Assembly: GCF_021155765.1 (NCBI RefSeq)
Contig: NC_060110.1
Coordinates: 1,054,001-1,118,000 of the forward strand
From: Diprion similis
Lineage: Eukaryota > Arthropoda > Insecta > Hymenoptera > Diprionidae
Reading direction: 5' to 3'
DNA: 64,000 nt
Positions 28,471-37,330 of the stretch are shown piece by piece (positions within the stretch are counted from its first letter, which is position 1; every line of letters begins with the position of its first letter). The notes below the pieces were generated by a model, which did not search any database, was not told the DNA's origin, and was given only the letters and a program-made list of their open reading frames with translations. The translations under genes and the position numbers were made by a program.

Positions 28471-30859
28471 GCTGTGTATACGCGAGATCAGTTATCGTCA
28501 TATATGTATATTATTATGCTCATTCATGACTCTCCCGTGCATTGTGTGTAGGTCTGATATGTGAATCATTCGTACCATACGAGCGGAATAAGGTGTCATC
28601 GTTAAATGCGGCATATAGTCTTGAAAAGGAAACAGGTGAAGTTATAAAAAAAATTGTCAAAGAACAATTTGTAGAAAATTAAATTTATTTTATATAAATA
28701 TATTATTTATAACTTCAACTGCTTTGTTGATGAGTACGCAAATATAACAATTTTTAAAAAAATTGGACTTTCGAGACCGACACCGATGAGACGGGTTCAA
28801 GTACAAAAAAAATGTTAGTGGGTACTTTCAAAGAGTCACTAATATACTACAAATTCTGACTAATCGCAATGAAATACCATGAAATCAAACGGAGCTATGT
28901 TAATTTAAATTAAAAAAAATCATGAATTACACGTTATTTAAATGGGAAATATACATCGATCGAGAGGAACCACTTAAAATTAAAATTAAGGGCTCAAATT
29001 TTCAGGGGATTCTTTTTTCGATAAAAGGAACAAAATTTTTATGTGTCACCCTAATGTATACATACATATCCTTATTCGAAATTAAGTATAAATGTATTTA
29101 TTATACTTATAGACACAACGCATCCATAATGCGAGTTAGCCTGGCGTTATGACATTACAGATCTGATATAATATGTACGACAAAGTTAAGTTGCAAAATT
29201 TCTATTTCAAACTATTGAATTATCTAATCTCAACCAATCAAGCTACCGGGCAATAAACTGACGGCGGTCTCTGTTCTCTTAGTGTATATACATATGCAAA
29301 CTACGTGTACGTAAGTAAATGGTGGTAACAACATTTGCGAAAGTCACAATGTTGCCCAGCTTTGAAACTTATCATTCAAACACGCCTACAACGAGCGAGC
29401 GAAAAGGCAAACGAAGCGATAAGGCTTGGAAGGAATTCGTAATAAAAAAAAAAAAACAAAAAAAAAAAAAACCATTCAACGTGCGGATACAATCCAATCA
29501 TCATTTCCAAAGAATTCCGATGAGATTCCTTCGCTTCGTGGTCGGTGGTGAAATGACGAATTCTGAGTCACTTGCCGATAATTATGTATTATAATATAAA
29601 TATAAGTCGTTTCACGCGGAAGGTAAATTGATTATTGATCCAACAATTAACAATCGCGTGGAAACTTTGGAACAAATTCATTATTTACCGTTAATTATAG
29701 CATACTCGATTACATTAGGCATTATACGAGTTTGATAAATCTACTTATAATTAATTTCATCAAAGAAGAAGAAGAACGGGTGTCGTCAACTCGACGATAT
29801 CTTATCTCAGGCAAAACGTCATGTGCTGTAAAGTCAAACCGCCCGCATTTGCCTTCAAAACTGTATCTCGCACCTCAGAAAGTTTAATATACGTCTTACA
29901 GTAATATTTATGCATATTTTTTATTTATTCAATATTATCGTCATCGTCCAAGCGGATGATGAATTTTCCCATTGCTATAAATACGAGATAACTTGAAACA
30001 GAATTTACTAAAACGATACCTATTATAAATATCTGCAGAATTCAGCAGAATTCAGTTACCGATGCGGTATGAAGATAAAATGCGTTGATTCAACATTTGC
30101 GAACATCGACAGAGATTGAAAATCAATGATGCCGATCAGTTAAGTAGGTGAGAAAAAAATCTTCTTTATATGATAAAAAAAGATTCGCTTCGATCAATTT
30201 CCTCGTCGCTTCTTTTATGTGTGACTATACATATTATCATATAGAACCGATTGGACAGGATATGAAAACTCGATTACAAACCTGTGCGCAATAAGGTTTC
30301 AAGGCTTGACATCTTGCCGGTGTAGAAAGAAAAAAAAAAAAAGTATAATACGTATTAATTAATTAATTACTGCCCCTTAAGAAGAATGGAAAAGGAACTT
30401 TTTTTCTATAGTATAATTATAATTCTTCAGGCGAAATAAAAAAAAAAAAAACACAAGCCTTGTCTAAATGGTATTATAAAAAAAATTTGTATCACAATTA
30501 GTAAAGCTGACGTTTCGTCTACATATATATTTTCTCCGGTATCCTGTTGCAATCAAACTTTCGTTACACCCAGAGCATAGAAATGCACCGACAGAAAAAA
30601 CAATTGATTCTAAAACCGAAATGGAAATTAGAAGATTGATCGTATGATCGTCCTTGTCCCGGTATAGATAACGAGATTATTCAATAATTAGTGTGAGGAA
30701 GAAAACCGTCGTCGAGGTGATATTACAGTGCGATAAAATGGCCTAATTCTATTACCCTGAAGACCTAACATTAATAATAATAATAACAACAATGGCAAAG
30801 AGTAACGGACGCGTTATCTAGTCTCCGTTATTCTACCACACACTTACCGACTTCGGCAT
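692..30859 (-). CDS. Moe: Moesin (ERM family, ezrin/radixin/moesin homolog), 9 coding exons
   Basis: Actin-to-plasma-membrane linker of the cell cortex. Coding exons in transcript order: 30848-30859, 24889-25068, 4329-4451, 3967-4239, 3547-3876, 3084-3326, 1662-1837, 1256-1475, 692-856. Together they give 1722 bp, 573 aa, the usual ERM length, and every junction has GT/AG borders and a consistent phase. Residues 1 to about 300 form the FERM domain ([14 protein letters not shown] start, F1-F2-F3, ending near DTIDVQQMK). Residues about 300-470 are a charged coiled coil ([20 protein letters not shown] and onward). An acidic, His-containing linker ([18 protein letters not shown]) precedes the C-terminal actin-binding C-ERMAD. 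The regulatory C-terminal threonine is present in [18 protein letters not shown] (about Thr554, equivalent to Thr558 of human moesin). The ATG at 30857-30859 gives MPKS-TNVRV, typical of insect Moesin. Family assignment is essentially certain; the first exon may be alternative. Confidence 0.97.
1838..3083. other. Moesin intron, no other feature seen
   Basis: Intron between the coiled-coil exons. AT-rich, with short T-runs and no recognisable gene, RNA or mobile element. Confidence 0.7.
4452..6903. other. Moesin large intron, 3' part, no gene
   Basis: AT-rich intronic sequence with no coding similarity that I recognise. A single right-end-type motif of the 220-bp MITE family (AACTTCAACCTCAT) lies near 6674-6695 without a clear partner. 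Confidence 0.6.
6904..7123. mobile_element. ~220-bp MITE, copy A (GAGGCTGAAGTTAGTAAC family)
   Basis: The left end reads ATGAGGTTCAGAAGATAGTA and continues with AACGTTACTGCAACA. The right end is its approximate reverse complement (CGTTACGTTAACGTC near 7092, then ACTTCAGCCT). Similar ends recur in four other ~220-bp units in this window, so this is a dispersed non-autonomous DNA element. The superfamily is unknown. Confidence 0.65.
7889..7930. repeat. Stem-loop 1, 17-bp stem
   Basis: TGTCCCTAGGAGCCCAC, loop AGCTAGCG, then the reverse complement with one mismatch (GTAGG for GTGGG). It is almost the same as the stem-loop 150 bp downstream. Confidence 0.85.
8039..8080. repeat. Stem-loop 2, perfect 17-bp stem
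   Basis: TGTCCCTAGGAGCCCAC, loop AGCTAACG, then a perfect reverse complement followed by a run of seven T. Twin of the stem-loop at 7889-7930. Confidence 0.88.
8281..8503. mobile_element. ~220-bp MITE, copy B
   Basis: The left end is ACGAGGCTGAAGTTAGTAAC and the right end is GTCACTAACTTTAGACTCAT, its inverted form. The interior is AT-rich and has no ORF. It belongs to the same family as the copies at 6904, 12856, 27742 and 45561. Confidence 0.72.
8504..12534. other. Moesin intron, no gene; low-complexity tracts
   Basis: No recognisable gene. It contains an (ATC)n run (9863-9882), a GGAAA-type run (9640-9660), a 39-A tract (11732-11770) and a GA-rich tract (11960-11990). A left-type MITE end (AGGTTAAAGTTCGAGTTAAC) lies near 11340. 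Small ORFs here are A/T-run artefacts. Confidence 0.6.
12535..12577. mobile_element. Solo right end of the 220-bp MITE family
   Basis: GTTAACGTCACTAACTTCAA matches the right ends of the complete copies. No partner left end is visible within 300 bp upstream, so this is a fragment. Confidence 0.5.
12856..13086. mobile_element. ~230-bp MITE, copy C
   Basis: The left end is ATGAGGCTAAAGTTAGTAAA followed by GTTAACGTAACG. The right end is GTTACCAACTTCAGCCTCAT. This is one of the best preserved pairs in the window. There is no ORF. Confidence 0.74.
13123..13160. repeat. (AT)n microsatellite
   Basis: 19 AT units, directly after MITE copy C. Confidence 0.95.
13247..13362 (+). other. Candidate exon on the opposite strand in the Moesin intron
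   Basis: GC-rich (116 bp) in an AT-rich setting, flanked by a good acceptor (TTTTTTTTCAG) and a donor (GCGCAG|GTAAAA). Two frames are open; one reads [20 protein letters not shown] then [11 protein letters not shown] recognise no family, and no neighbouring exon was found. The (TCG)n stretch warns that this may be simple-sequence chance. Confidence 0.25.
13462..13522. repeat. (AGAGA)n pentanucleotide repeat
   Basis: About eleven units of GAGAA, degenerating at the 3' side to GGGAA. On the minus strand it makes a spurious Ser/Leu/Phe ORF. Confidence 0.95.
14672..14782 (-). CDS. Candidate in-frame cassette (or nested/alternative first) exon, 37 codons
   Basis: Exactly 111 bp between a strong acceptor (AATTTCACGCAG) and a perfect donor (GATTTG|GTAAGT), open throughout. 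It begins [20 protein letters not shown] and ends with an acidic run ([14 protein letters not shown]). It is phase 0 at both sides, on the Moesin strand, and lies inside a Moesin phase-0 intron, so it could be inserted between LYKK and VMNQ without breaking the frame. With Met4 as the start it could instead be an alternative first exon, or an exon of a nested gene. I do not recognise the sequence in any known ERM protein. That it is an exon is likely; its gene is uncertain. Confidence 0.5.
15310..15741. mobile_element. 432-bp near-perfect palindromic (fold-back) element
   Basis: Two ~178-bp arms (15310-15488 and 15564-15741) are inverted copies with very few differences. Markers are CCAAATTTTCACAGTTACAC at the left tip and its complement at the right. 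A 75-bp centre contains a further small hairpin (TTACCGACATTAC / GTAATGTCGGTAA). The high arm identity indicates a young element. Short ORFs across it have no known similarity. Confidence 0.85.
16476..16842. mobile_element. 367-bp inverted-repeat element
   Basis: The arm 16476-16556 (GTCTCCAAAACGTATTTTGG, then CTGAATTCGAAT) is inverted at 16754-16842 (CCCAAAATACGTATAGGAGA). The central ~200 bp is unrelated AT-rich sequence. MITE-like, with no ORF. Confidence 0.75.
16843..18541. other. Moesin intron, no gene
   Basis: AT-rich with TA and A-runs; nothing recognisable. ORFs at 17.9-18.5 kb are dominated by Lys/Phe from homopolymers. Confidence 0.6.
18542..19293. mobile_element. ~750-bp fold-back element, arms ~230 bp
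   Basis: The left arm 18542-18772 and right arm 19063-19293 are inverted and moderately diverged. The two conceptual translations show it: [17 protein letters not shown] on plus versus [17 protein letters not shown] on minus. The spacer is about 290 bp. The shared peptide could be chance from the repeat or the trace of an old coding arm. Confidence 0.7.
20161..20190. repeat. (TA)n microsatellite
   Basis: About 15 TA units, adjacent to the perfect hairpin at 20209-20323. Confidence 0.9.
20209..20323. repeat. Perfect 52-bp inverted repeat (hairpin), 11-nt loop
   Basis: The left arm 20209-20260 ends GAATAAATGATTTCTAAC. The right arm 20272-20323 begins GTTAGAAATCATTTATTC and is its exact reverse complement over 52 nt. 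The loop is TATATATATAT. It could be a small MITE or a hairpin RNA source; nothing shows transcription. Confidence 0.9.
20707..20750. repeat. (ACT)n trinucleotide repeat
   Basis: ACT/TAC units with one interruption (GCTATT). It gives a poly-Val ORF on the minus strand. Confidence 0.92.
20751..24600. other. Moesin intron, no gene recognised
   Basis: AT-rich, with a 29-T tract at 22866-22894 and several TA tracts. A slightly GC-richer patch at 21.9-22.05 kb carries a minus-strand ORF beginning [13 protein letters not shown]. It has no splice donor of note and no known similarity. Confidence 0.55.
24637..24647 (+). promoter_or_regulatory. YY1/Pho-like motif
   Basis: AAGATGGCGAC matches the YY1/Pho core (GCCAT on the other strand). 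It lies 240 bp from the Moesin F1 exon in a GC-richer patch. Confidence 0.3.
24889..25068 (-). CDS. Moe: Moesin exon encoding FERM F1 lobe (60 codons)
   Basis: The exon reads [20 protein letters not shown] through [10 protein letters not shown], the ubiquitin-like F1 lobe. Its acceptor (TTTTTAACAG) and donor (AAAAAG|GTAAGA) are strong and both phase 0. It is isolated by a 20.4-kb intron downstream and a 5.8-kb intron upstream. Confidence 0.96.
25069..27059. other. Moesin intron, no gene
   Basis: AT-rich with a (GAA)n run at about 25326-25355. Nothing else is recognisable. Confidence 0.6.
27060..27360 (-). promoter_or_regulatory. GC-rich promoter-like patch with CLEAR-type E-box
   Basis: A GC-enriched island in an AT-rich intron. 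It contains the palindromic E-box GTCACGTGAC (27208-27217), the motif bound by Mitf/TFEB and USF-type bHLH factors. It lies 2 kb upstream of the Moesin F1 exon and could be an internal promoter or enhancer. No convincing first-exon donor was found, so the role is inferred. Confidence 0.35.
27742..28098. mobile_element. MITE copy E, expanded by a T-run
   Basis: The left end is ATGAGGTTGAAGTTGTAAAC and the right end is CAGTAACGTTACGAACTTTA. It is longer than its relatives (357 bp), partly because of a 45-T tract at 27925-27969. The ends are more diverged than in copies B and C. Confidence 0.55.
28099..30847. other. Moesin intron, no gene
   Basis: AT-rich, with a 31-A tract at 28438-28468. The small plus-strand ORFs have no recognisable similarity. 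Confidence 0.6.
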
Positions 30860-30904
30860 CTTGGCAGCTGTGCTGGGCTCGTTCTAGGCAGTGAAACTGT
30901 CAGC
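30848..30904 (-). CDS. Moe: Moesin start-codon exon (5' UTR + MPKS)
   Basis: A small exon with acceptor ATCTGTTTCAG at its 5' side and donor TCG|GTAAGTG. Only four codons (ATG CCG AAG TCG, 30848-30859) are coding; 30860-30904 is 5' UTR. The acceptor upstream of the ATG means a further noncoding first exon must exist at higher coordinates (candidates at 32.06 and 33.58 kb). Confidence 0.85.
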
Positions 30905-32058
30905 CTGAAACAGATAAAGTATTAGCACTGTTATACAGAGTTACATCACAGACTGGATAACAAACATAGTCGAACAACAATCACGCGGCAGGCAAGTACA
31001 GGTTGACGATGCCCGATGCACGAGAAGAAATAATTACCGATGAACCTCAGGGATCAAATAAAGCATCGGAATCAGCTCGCACGCGATACAAATTTCAGTT
31101 ATGTTCCGCTCGGTTCGTCCCTGTGCACGGAATGACTCTTCACTATTGAACGTCAATCTCATTGTCGGACATTCCGAGCGATTCGCAACGTGTTTACTTC
31201 CCTTTAATTTTTTTTTTTTTTTTTTTTTTTTTTTATCTCATACGTATGAATCCTATAGTTTTACCGTGTTCTCATCTCGCTCATTTTCAAACTATAAAAT
31301 TGGATCATGCCTAAGATGATATTCGACGTAGATTGTTAAGGTGATGTGTGGCCGAAGATAAGCCGGTGACTTTTTGCTGCTGCATTGATGGATTGGTTAA
31401 TTCCGAAAATGGAAGATTTATGGAAGAACATGATTTGCTGTTAAGAAGTTCTGTGCAATCATGAAATTTGAAACATCTATCTCTCCATGCGATCGATAAT
31501 TTTTGGGTCGGAGTATTTTATTGTTTTCTGTTTCCTTCCCCCCCCCCCCCCCCTCTCCCCCCCGCAAGGGATTAGGCATGTCTTTTAAGATAACAGGTAT
31601 AAAGCGACTGAATAATGACGATTACTTGGGATTGTAGTATTAAAAATTTTTCCTGGGAATTATACCGAACGAAATAATTCGGTCACTGTGCTGCGCCGCA
31701 TCTTCTCGGAACTGTTCGAACGAGTCGTCGTCGTCGTCGTCGTCGTTTTGAATTGTATAAATGCAAATCCGTGTGACCGAGATCCAAGGTATATATTATA
31801 TATATATAGCGGGAAGACGAAGGCCCCTTCGTACGTGTCTCGACGGTTTATCTGTGCCCCAGTGGCGTTCAGTGAACCGGGTTTCAACGTGCGTACATAT
31901 ATGCAAGTAGGTACATTTCCTCGATTACACATTTCGAAAACTCTTTTCGTACCATTCGTCGCTAGCGCGCGTTAGAATCCTCGATTTCCTCTCTCTAATC
32001 GTTAAGACTACATGCAAACGATACACACGCATTAAACACTAGCAGGCGCGGTTCTTAC
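30905..32058. other. Moesin 5' intron, low-complexity tracts
   Basis: Contains a C16 tract (31538-31553) with a second C7 tract, and a (GTC)n run (31725-31746). No gene. Confidence 0.6.
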
Positions 32059-32076
32059 CGACCAACCGGTATTCAT
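32059..32076 (-). CDS. Moe: Candidate alternative Moesin start (MNTGWS)
   Basis: On the minus strand ATG AAT ACC GGT TGG TCG is followed by the good donor GTAAGAAC. The phase is 0, so direct splicing to the exon at 25068 would give MNTGWS-TNVRVTT, with full-length FERM. The known start exon also ends in TCG|GTAAG. Alternative N-termini are known for insect Moesin. The exon start upstream of the ATG is not defined, and it could equally be a noncoding first exon joined to 30904. Confidence 0.4.
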
Positions 32077-32596
32077 CAGGTGTGCTCGTTCCTTCTCTCT
32101 AAAACACGATGAAAAACCCGTTGTATTTGCAAATCCAATTACTTAAAAACAGCGTGATTTTTTATCTCGGTTTCCTTGCTTCAACGTTACTAACTCCAAT
32201 AATCCTTCCGTAAAAGTATTTCTTTAAAAATACGTAATTCTCCAAATAAATAACACGACATGTGTGTCCTCAGGATCTATTTTTGAAATCACGATCATAG
32301 GTACAGACCCTTGGATTGATACCGGCACGTTCAAGGCCACCGGTATAGTCTGCTGCCACTTGTTTAACATCGGAAACGGACGCCATCGTTGATCTCGAAT
32401 GTATCAAATTCAATCTAATTGCAAGGAGCAGTTAAAACACGGCAGAGGCTCTTCTCCTATGGCCACATAAGTACCTTATACGTAGTTTACTTACGTTTCG
32501 AAGGTTTCGAACCAACAGATATAACATGTATATATAACCGTCTCCGGCACTATTTTTTTCCACACAATATCAGTGATAAACGGCTCTCGCGAATGT

Positions 32597-32613
32597 GGGG
32601 GGGGGGGGGGGGG
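32597..32613 (+). repeat. G17 tract
   Basis: An uninterrupted run of 17 G on plus, and so C-rich in the Moesin transcript. It is a potential G-quadruplex on the non-transcribed side. Confidence 0.9.
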
Positions 32614-33579
32614 TTAGCCTACGCTTTTGGCACAGGTGTGTGTAGCACAGGCTCTCGGATCACCTATCTACAGCAGCAGGTAAGCTTTCAGCGGCCAAAA
32701 GGTCACGGGATATGAATCACGACATTAGATGATGAAGAAAAAGCAAACGCGGCTCAGTTCGGATCAATGAAGGCGAAATAGAGAGGAGGAAGAGAACTGC
32801 ACGGATTGGAGAAGCTACGGCGATGTTATACCTACGTGATCGAAGTATCAATTAGTTCCCGTAGGATTTGAGCGAGTAGAAAACCACCTCGGAATACAGC
32901 GTTATGCCTTTTTAGGTCATCGACTGCCGATGAAATCGGACCTGAATAAGTATCGCCGGTGGGCAAAATTGACCGCGGGACGTTTCTGATCCTCGACCGA
33001 GAGTCACGGAAACTAGTGAAACGACTCGACTGCGTGTGATTTGCAAATACTGCGAGAGGAGGTACGTAGGCGAGCCGTTAATAAAGGGGTTTCGTATTTA
33101 CACTGGCATGAGTAACGCTGGGTAATGCCTACATTGCACCTGCGAATGGATGTTCGGCAAAAATTAACTTGCTTTTGGATTCGCGCGCGAAGCCGTCGGC
33201 GACGGTGTTTAATAAAAAATCTTGAATAATTTTTAGGGAAAGGAATATTGATGTCGAATTATATTTCACCCAACATGCCGCTCTTTCGACCAGGAATTTG
33301 CATATTTCTGTAATAAGCAGGCGGGCAGGTTTGTAGGGAGGTGCAAGTTCCAATCTTGCTGTAAGAAGGCGAAGAAATTCAGTCGTTGATGATAATTACG
33401 AGAATACTTATTTCCCAGCATTTGTATCGTGCGCGATTCGGACATTCGCGAGGGTCTGATGATCATTCAAACCTCGGATAGAACAACCGGTATCGGGATA
33501 ATCGGCGGTGAAATACGGCCAGTGAGACGTCTATTAACACTGTCTCAGTAATATTAATGTAAAATATGATTATACTCAC
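32614..33579. other. Upstream Moesin region, no gene recognised
   Basis: GC is higher than in the intron. The minus-strand ORFs here (for example around 33129-33466) lack known similarity or matching splice sites. Confidence 0.5.
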
Positions 33580-33790
33580 TTTGAATTTACCGATATAAAA
33601 TATCTCTCCAATCCTTAACACCACATTAACTGGGGTTAGAGGCACACACTTTTCCCGGGACAAACCCGTGCAATCCACACCCAAAAAAAAAACCGTCACG
33701 TTGAGCAAATACTGACACCTCACTGATAATATGGCCGCCGCCCGCCTCTGAGGTGGGGTGTTAGCACCGTTCACGAACTCTGGTGGCCTT
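33580..33790 (-). other. Candidate distal first exon of Moesin
   Basis: A GC-rich stretch ending at donor AAA|GTGAGTATA (GTGAGT at 33574-33579 on plus). The minus-strand ORF through it (MNGANTPPQRRAAAILSVRC and onward) resembles nothing known and would be a UTR reading frame. It contains a YY1-like AATATGGCCGCC (33728-33739). It fits as a noncoding first exon feeding the acceptor at 30905-30906. Its 5' end is unknown. Confidence 0.35.
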
Positions 33791-33924
33791 TCGACGAACT
33801 AAATTGACGCTTACGAACATAGATGGGCGTCGGACCTCTTCGATCGCAACCGAACTACCGACTAACTATTAGTGACGGATCCACCTTACGGGACTTCATG
33901 GAACTATTTCTTATGAATTTTCAC

Positions 33925-34522
33925 TTAAGGCCCCGCTGACCTGGCATGTCATATATATATTTCGTGATGTCAGAAGCGGGGAAATTGGGTGAAAACGCCT
34001 ATACGAATCCTGCGATAACGAGAGTATGAATCTTACTCGGAAATATTTTAAATCGTAGCTTGAATAATAGTGTACGTGTGAATCTCAGTCACTGCTCAGG
34101 CAAATCGCTGATAATGTTTATAATAAAGAATGATGAAGTGAATAAAATCACGCGACAACAAACATGGCCGATCGGAGCTACCGCATGTTGAATATTCACT
34201 GATTGCACTGTTCCACAATTTCTTTCACCCTCGCCAGGGAGATTCACACGTACAAAAGGACACACGTTATCCGGGAAAACTTATACTATCAGTTATTTTT
34301 TTGTAAACATGGCTCGATTCGTATACGCGTTTTTCATGTGACAGCAGCCCGTTTATGGTCCACAAGAAGTATGTTTCGATCTGTAACTGACATCATTGGT
34401 TGGATCTAACAGAACAAGCCAATGAAATCAGCGGCCTTAGTTCACCGTTCAACGTTCAAGGCGCTGCACGTATTTATGACGTCACGATTTGATATTTTCA
34501 AGCCAGGTCAGCGGCACCTTAA
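33925..34522. mobile_element. piggyBac-like MITE with TTAA target duplication
   Basis: TTAA at 33925-33928 and at 34519-34522 flanks a 590-bp unit. Its ends are inverted: GGCCCCGCTGACCTGGC on the left, and GCCAGGTCAGCGGCACC on the right with two mismatches in 17. Similarity is weaker for about 30 bp further in. TTAA duplication is the hallmark of the piggyBac superfamily. There is no transposase. It carries a perfect CRE (TGACGTCA, 34477-34484), a CCAAT box and two ATGGC motifs. Confidence 0.7.
34477..34484. promoter_or_regulatory. Palindromic CRE (TGACGTCA)
   Basis: A perfect CREB/ATF site within the right end of the TTAA-flanked MITE, between two outward-facing candidate first exons. Confidence 0.35.
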
Positions 34523-34539
34523 GAAGCGTTTAGAAAGTA

Positions 34540-34808
34540 AAACCTCCGGGCACTTGCTCTTGAGTTGATTCATCAACCATATTCTATTAAAGAGTACCAG
34601 CCAGAAAGTAAAGAAGGGAGGAGACCGAACTCGGCTTGTGAAAGTGGGCCATTCCTTTGACGGAGTTCCGAATGCCACGCTGCGAGTACCGCTGTCAGGA
34701 TTACCACTATCGAAATTGGTCGCACGTTTTTGTTAGTTGGGAATAAGCGTTGAGGAAAAATTTTAATACGGTACCTCTGGACACACTTTTGTGATCGGTA
34801 CTCTGCAA
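34540..34808 (+). other. Candidate 5' UTR exon on plus strand
   Basis: A GC-richer stretch ending at the strong donor CTGCAA|GTAAGTGG. It could be the noncoding first exon of the DNase II gene, whose ATG exon has a good acceptor at 37297-37298. The start is undefined and there is no direct proof of the link. Confidence 0.3.
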
Positions 34809-37298
34809 GTAAGTGGATCTGACAATAAAAAACCGTGTTAGTGATCCGGTAGCTTCTTTATCGGTGGAAGCCGTTTAACATGCAATCTCAAAGACACACA
34901 AAACCCCGTTAGAATAACTGTAGATATAAAGGATGTCTAGGATAAACGTTATCAACAGTTTTCAATCACGAAATAGGAAAACTTCCTGCAACCGCCAAAG
35001 GGTCACGAATATTGACTTTTATTGGCGAAAACTTACTTATCTCTGCAATTTTTACCAGCACTGATCGGACGTTTCACCCACTTCACCCTCCAAATTAAAA
35101 TATATTTTCTCCGGCTGGATTTTCACGGGTAGCAAAATGCTACCGCAATATTTTACTACAGACACAGAGAACTTATTCCATGACTTTAGTTGCCGTGACA
35201 AAAGTAACAAAAAATGCAATACCTAATCAACTATTTTGACTAGCTATAAAGTTAGACGATCGAATTCAGATACTTTGTGAATTACGTGGCAAGACGGAAA
35301 TAACCTGATAAATCCGACACGGAATTGGTTAATGATGTTAAAATTACAATATAGACTGACATTTTGATTGAGTTGACGTTAATTGAAGAAACTGTCATGC
35401 AAAGAGTTTTTCGAGATTCCATTTTTGAAAAATTCAATTCAAACAATACAGAGTGTCATATGGGAAGACTACCTGAGTTGAGTATAGGTAGCATAGGCGC
35501 AGAGTGATCCCATTGTAAGCCCTAATTCCTATGTCCATATTGTAAGCCCGGAAAGCGTCATTATTCCTAGAGCCTTGTATTGCGCCAGCTGCGCCTGATC
35601 GTCGAAAGCTGCGAATATATTCAAATTTTTCAATTTTAGACAATTGTCAGGGCAAGTTGTATATGTTTTCTAAGTAAACAGTGTAAACCCCGAAGTAATA
35701 CTTAGAAGAAGAGTAGAAGACTTGTCAACAGGTGGCGACACAAGGAGGTTCCAATAACATGGCGGCTTCCGGACTTCAATAAGGAGTAGGGAGCAGAATT
35801 TTGCGTCGATCGGCTATCCAATTAGTATATATAGGTATATACAGAAAATATACAGCAGAATTCGGCGTTACTTGTAACCACGGAGTGGAATACAGCGGCA
35901 ATATTCTTCAGTATATAGCTCCATACTCTTAGGTTCAAACCAACCATGGATTTCGGAATTCTAATTACTCTAAACGTGATATATATAATAGATTAGTTCG
36001 ATAATTGGTATCTGTCTGTTCTATTTACCCGGCGCTGCATGAATTTTTAAACTGTGAAATATATGCGCAGTAAGGATCTTGAGCTGCTCATAGTGGAATT
36101 ACCGCACCGAGGCAATGAAAATTCCTGTGTTGCCAACGCCATTTGCGAATGGACTGCAGCCATAATTCTTCATTCATTGCTGGTACCGCTGGTACTGCCA
36201 CTTGCCAGTCGTCTCGTTTCTCTGTCACGCTACCGGCTCGTCGGTTAGATCTGTCTCTTTGTCCTTCAAAGAATTTTGTTGCCTACCATAATTTAATCGC
36301 GACAGGTTTAATTTTATTTAACAATCGACTCCAAAATATCTATACACTTTGTCTATTCGGTTTAATCGCATACCGGACTACGTTACGAGAGTGACTTAAT
36401 ATCAGCGATAAATTCGGAGATGCAAACATTAGCAATTAAAATGATGACCCATCGACTAGAGTGACGCGATCAGTGTTTTGAGATATTAGAATACGTATAT
36501 CTCATGTTATCCCGCGTGTCTAATGGAATGAGGTCGTGAGCAGCAAACAGAAACATTTTGATGACAAAAGGTCGTATAATTTTTTATCACTGTACTAAGT
36601 TTAATAAAATAATCAAACTTGAGAACACATAGATACATCATTCAAATAAGCAATTCGAAAAGTTAAAGGTAAAAGGTCGTATGTAACCGGATATCTTTTC
36701 TCATTAAGCAATATTTAATTTTAGGAAAACATTTTTAAAAAAAGTCCAATAAAAACGAGAAAGAACAAACTTTTTAGTACAGAGAAAACAGTGCAACATC
36801 GTAAATTCATTTCAGGATTCTCCTGTGGAGTGTGCTTTACCTTCGGCTGTACAATTTTAAATGTGACGATGCAAAAATTATTCTGTATTGAAAATATTTC
36901 TGTAAACTGTCGAAATTATCCTCCTATTTTGTACAACTTGTACTCTTAATAATAACGTATGCTTTCTTGAAGCTTTAATTATATTTGATCGTTTTATAAT
37001 TACTTATAATATTGTTCTTAACATCTTCATCTACTTGCCTAGGCCTAGTAATTATTAGCTTATCGCGAGACAAAATATTCTCACTCTCAAAATTAGCTTA
37101 TAATGCCTAGCTAATTGGGATATCAGACCTTGTATTATACATATACGTGCTATCATCGTGCCCATTTATGCTTATACCACAATATCCTGTAACTTTTCAG
37201 ATATAGTCGCACCGAAGCGGCTAACGACAACACGTTAATCTGCGACGGTAGTTAGCAGTGTGTTTCAGTAATTATCGAACCAAAATTGTTTCTGTCAG
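34809..37298. other. Possible DNase II 5' intron / intergenic
   Basis: No gene recognised. It has a strong YY1-like motif AACATGGCGGC at 35756-35766. ORFs at 35.4-35.6 kb (minus) and 36.05-36.4 kb (plus) have no known similarity. Confidence 0.45.
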
Positions 37299-37330
37299 GT
37301 CATTCTTCTCTGAAAACGTAAGGCATCGAT

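Noticed and set aside
28780..28810. GGTTCAAGTAC as a tRNA B-box
   Set aside because: No matching A-box or cloverleaf can be drawn around it.
33463..33774. 103-aa minus-strand ORF as a protein-coding gene
   Set aside because: No recognisable domain; better explained as a UTR exon ending at GTGAGT.
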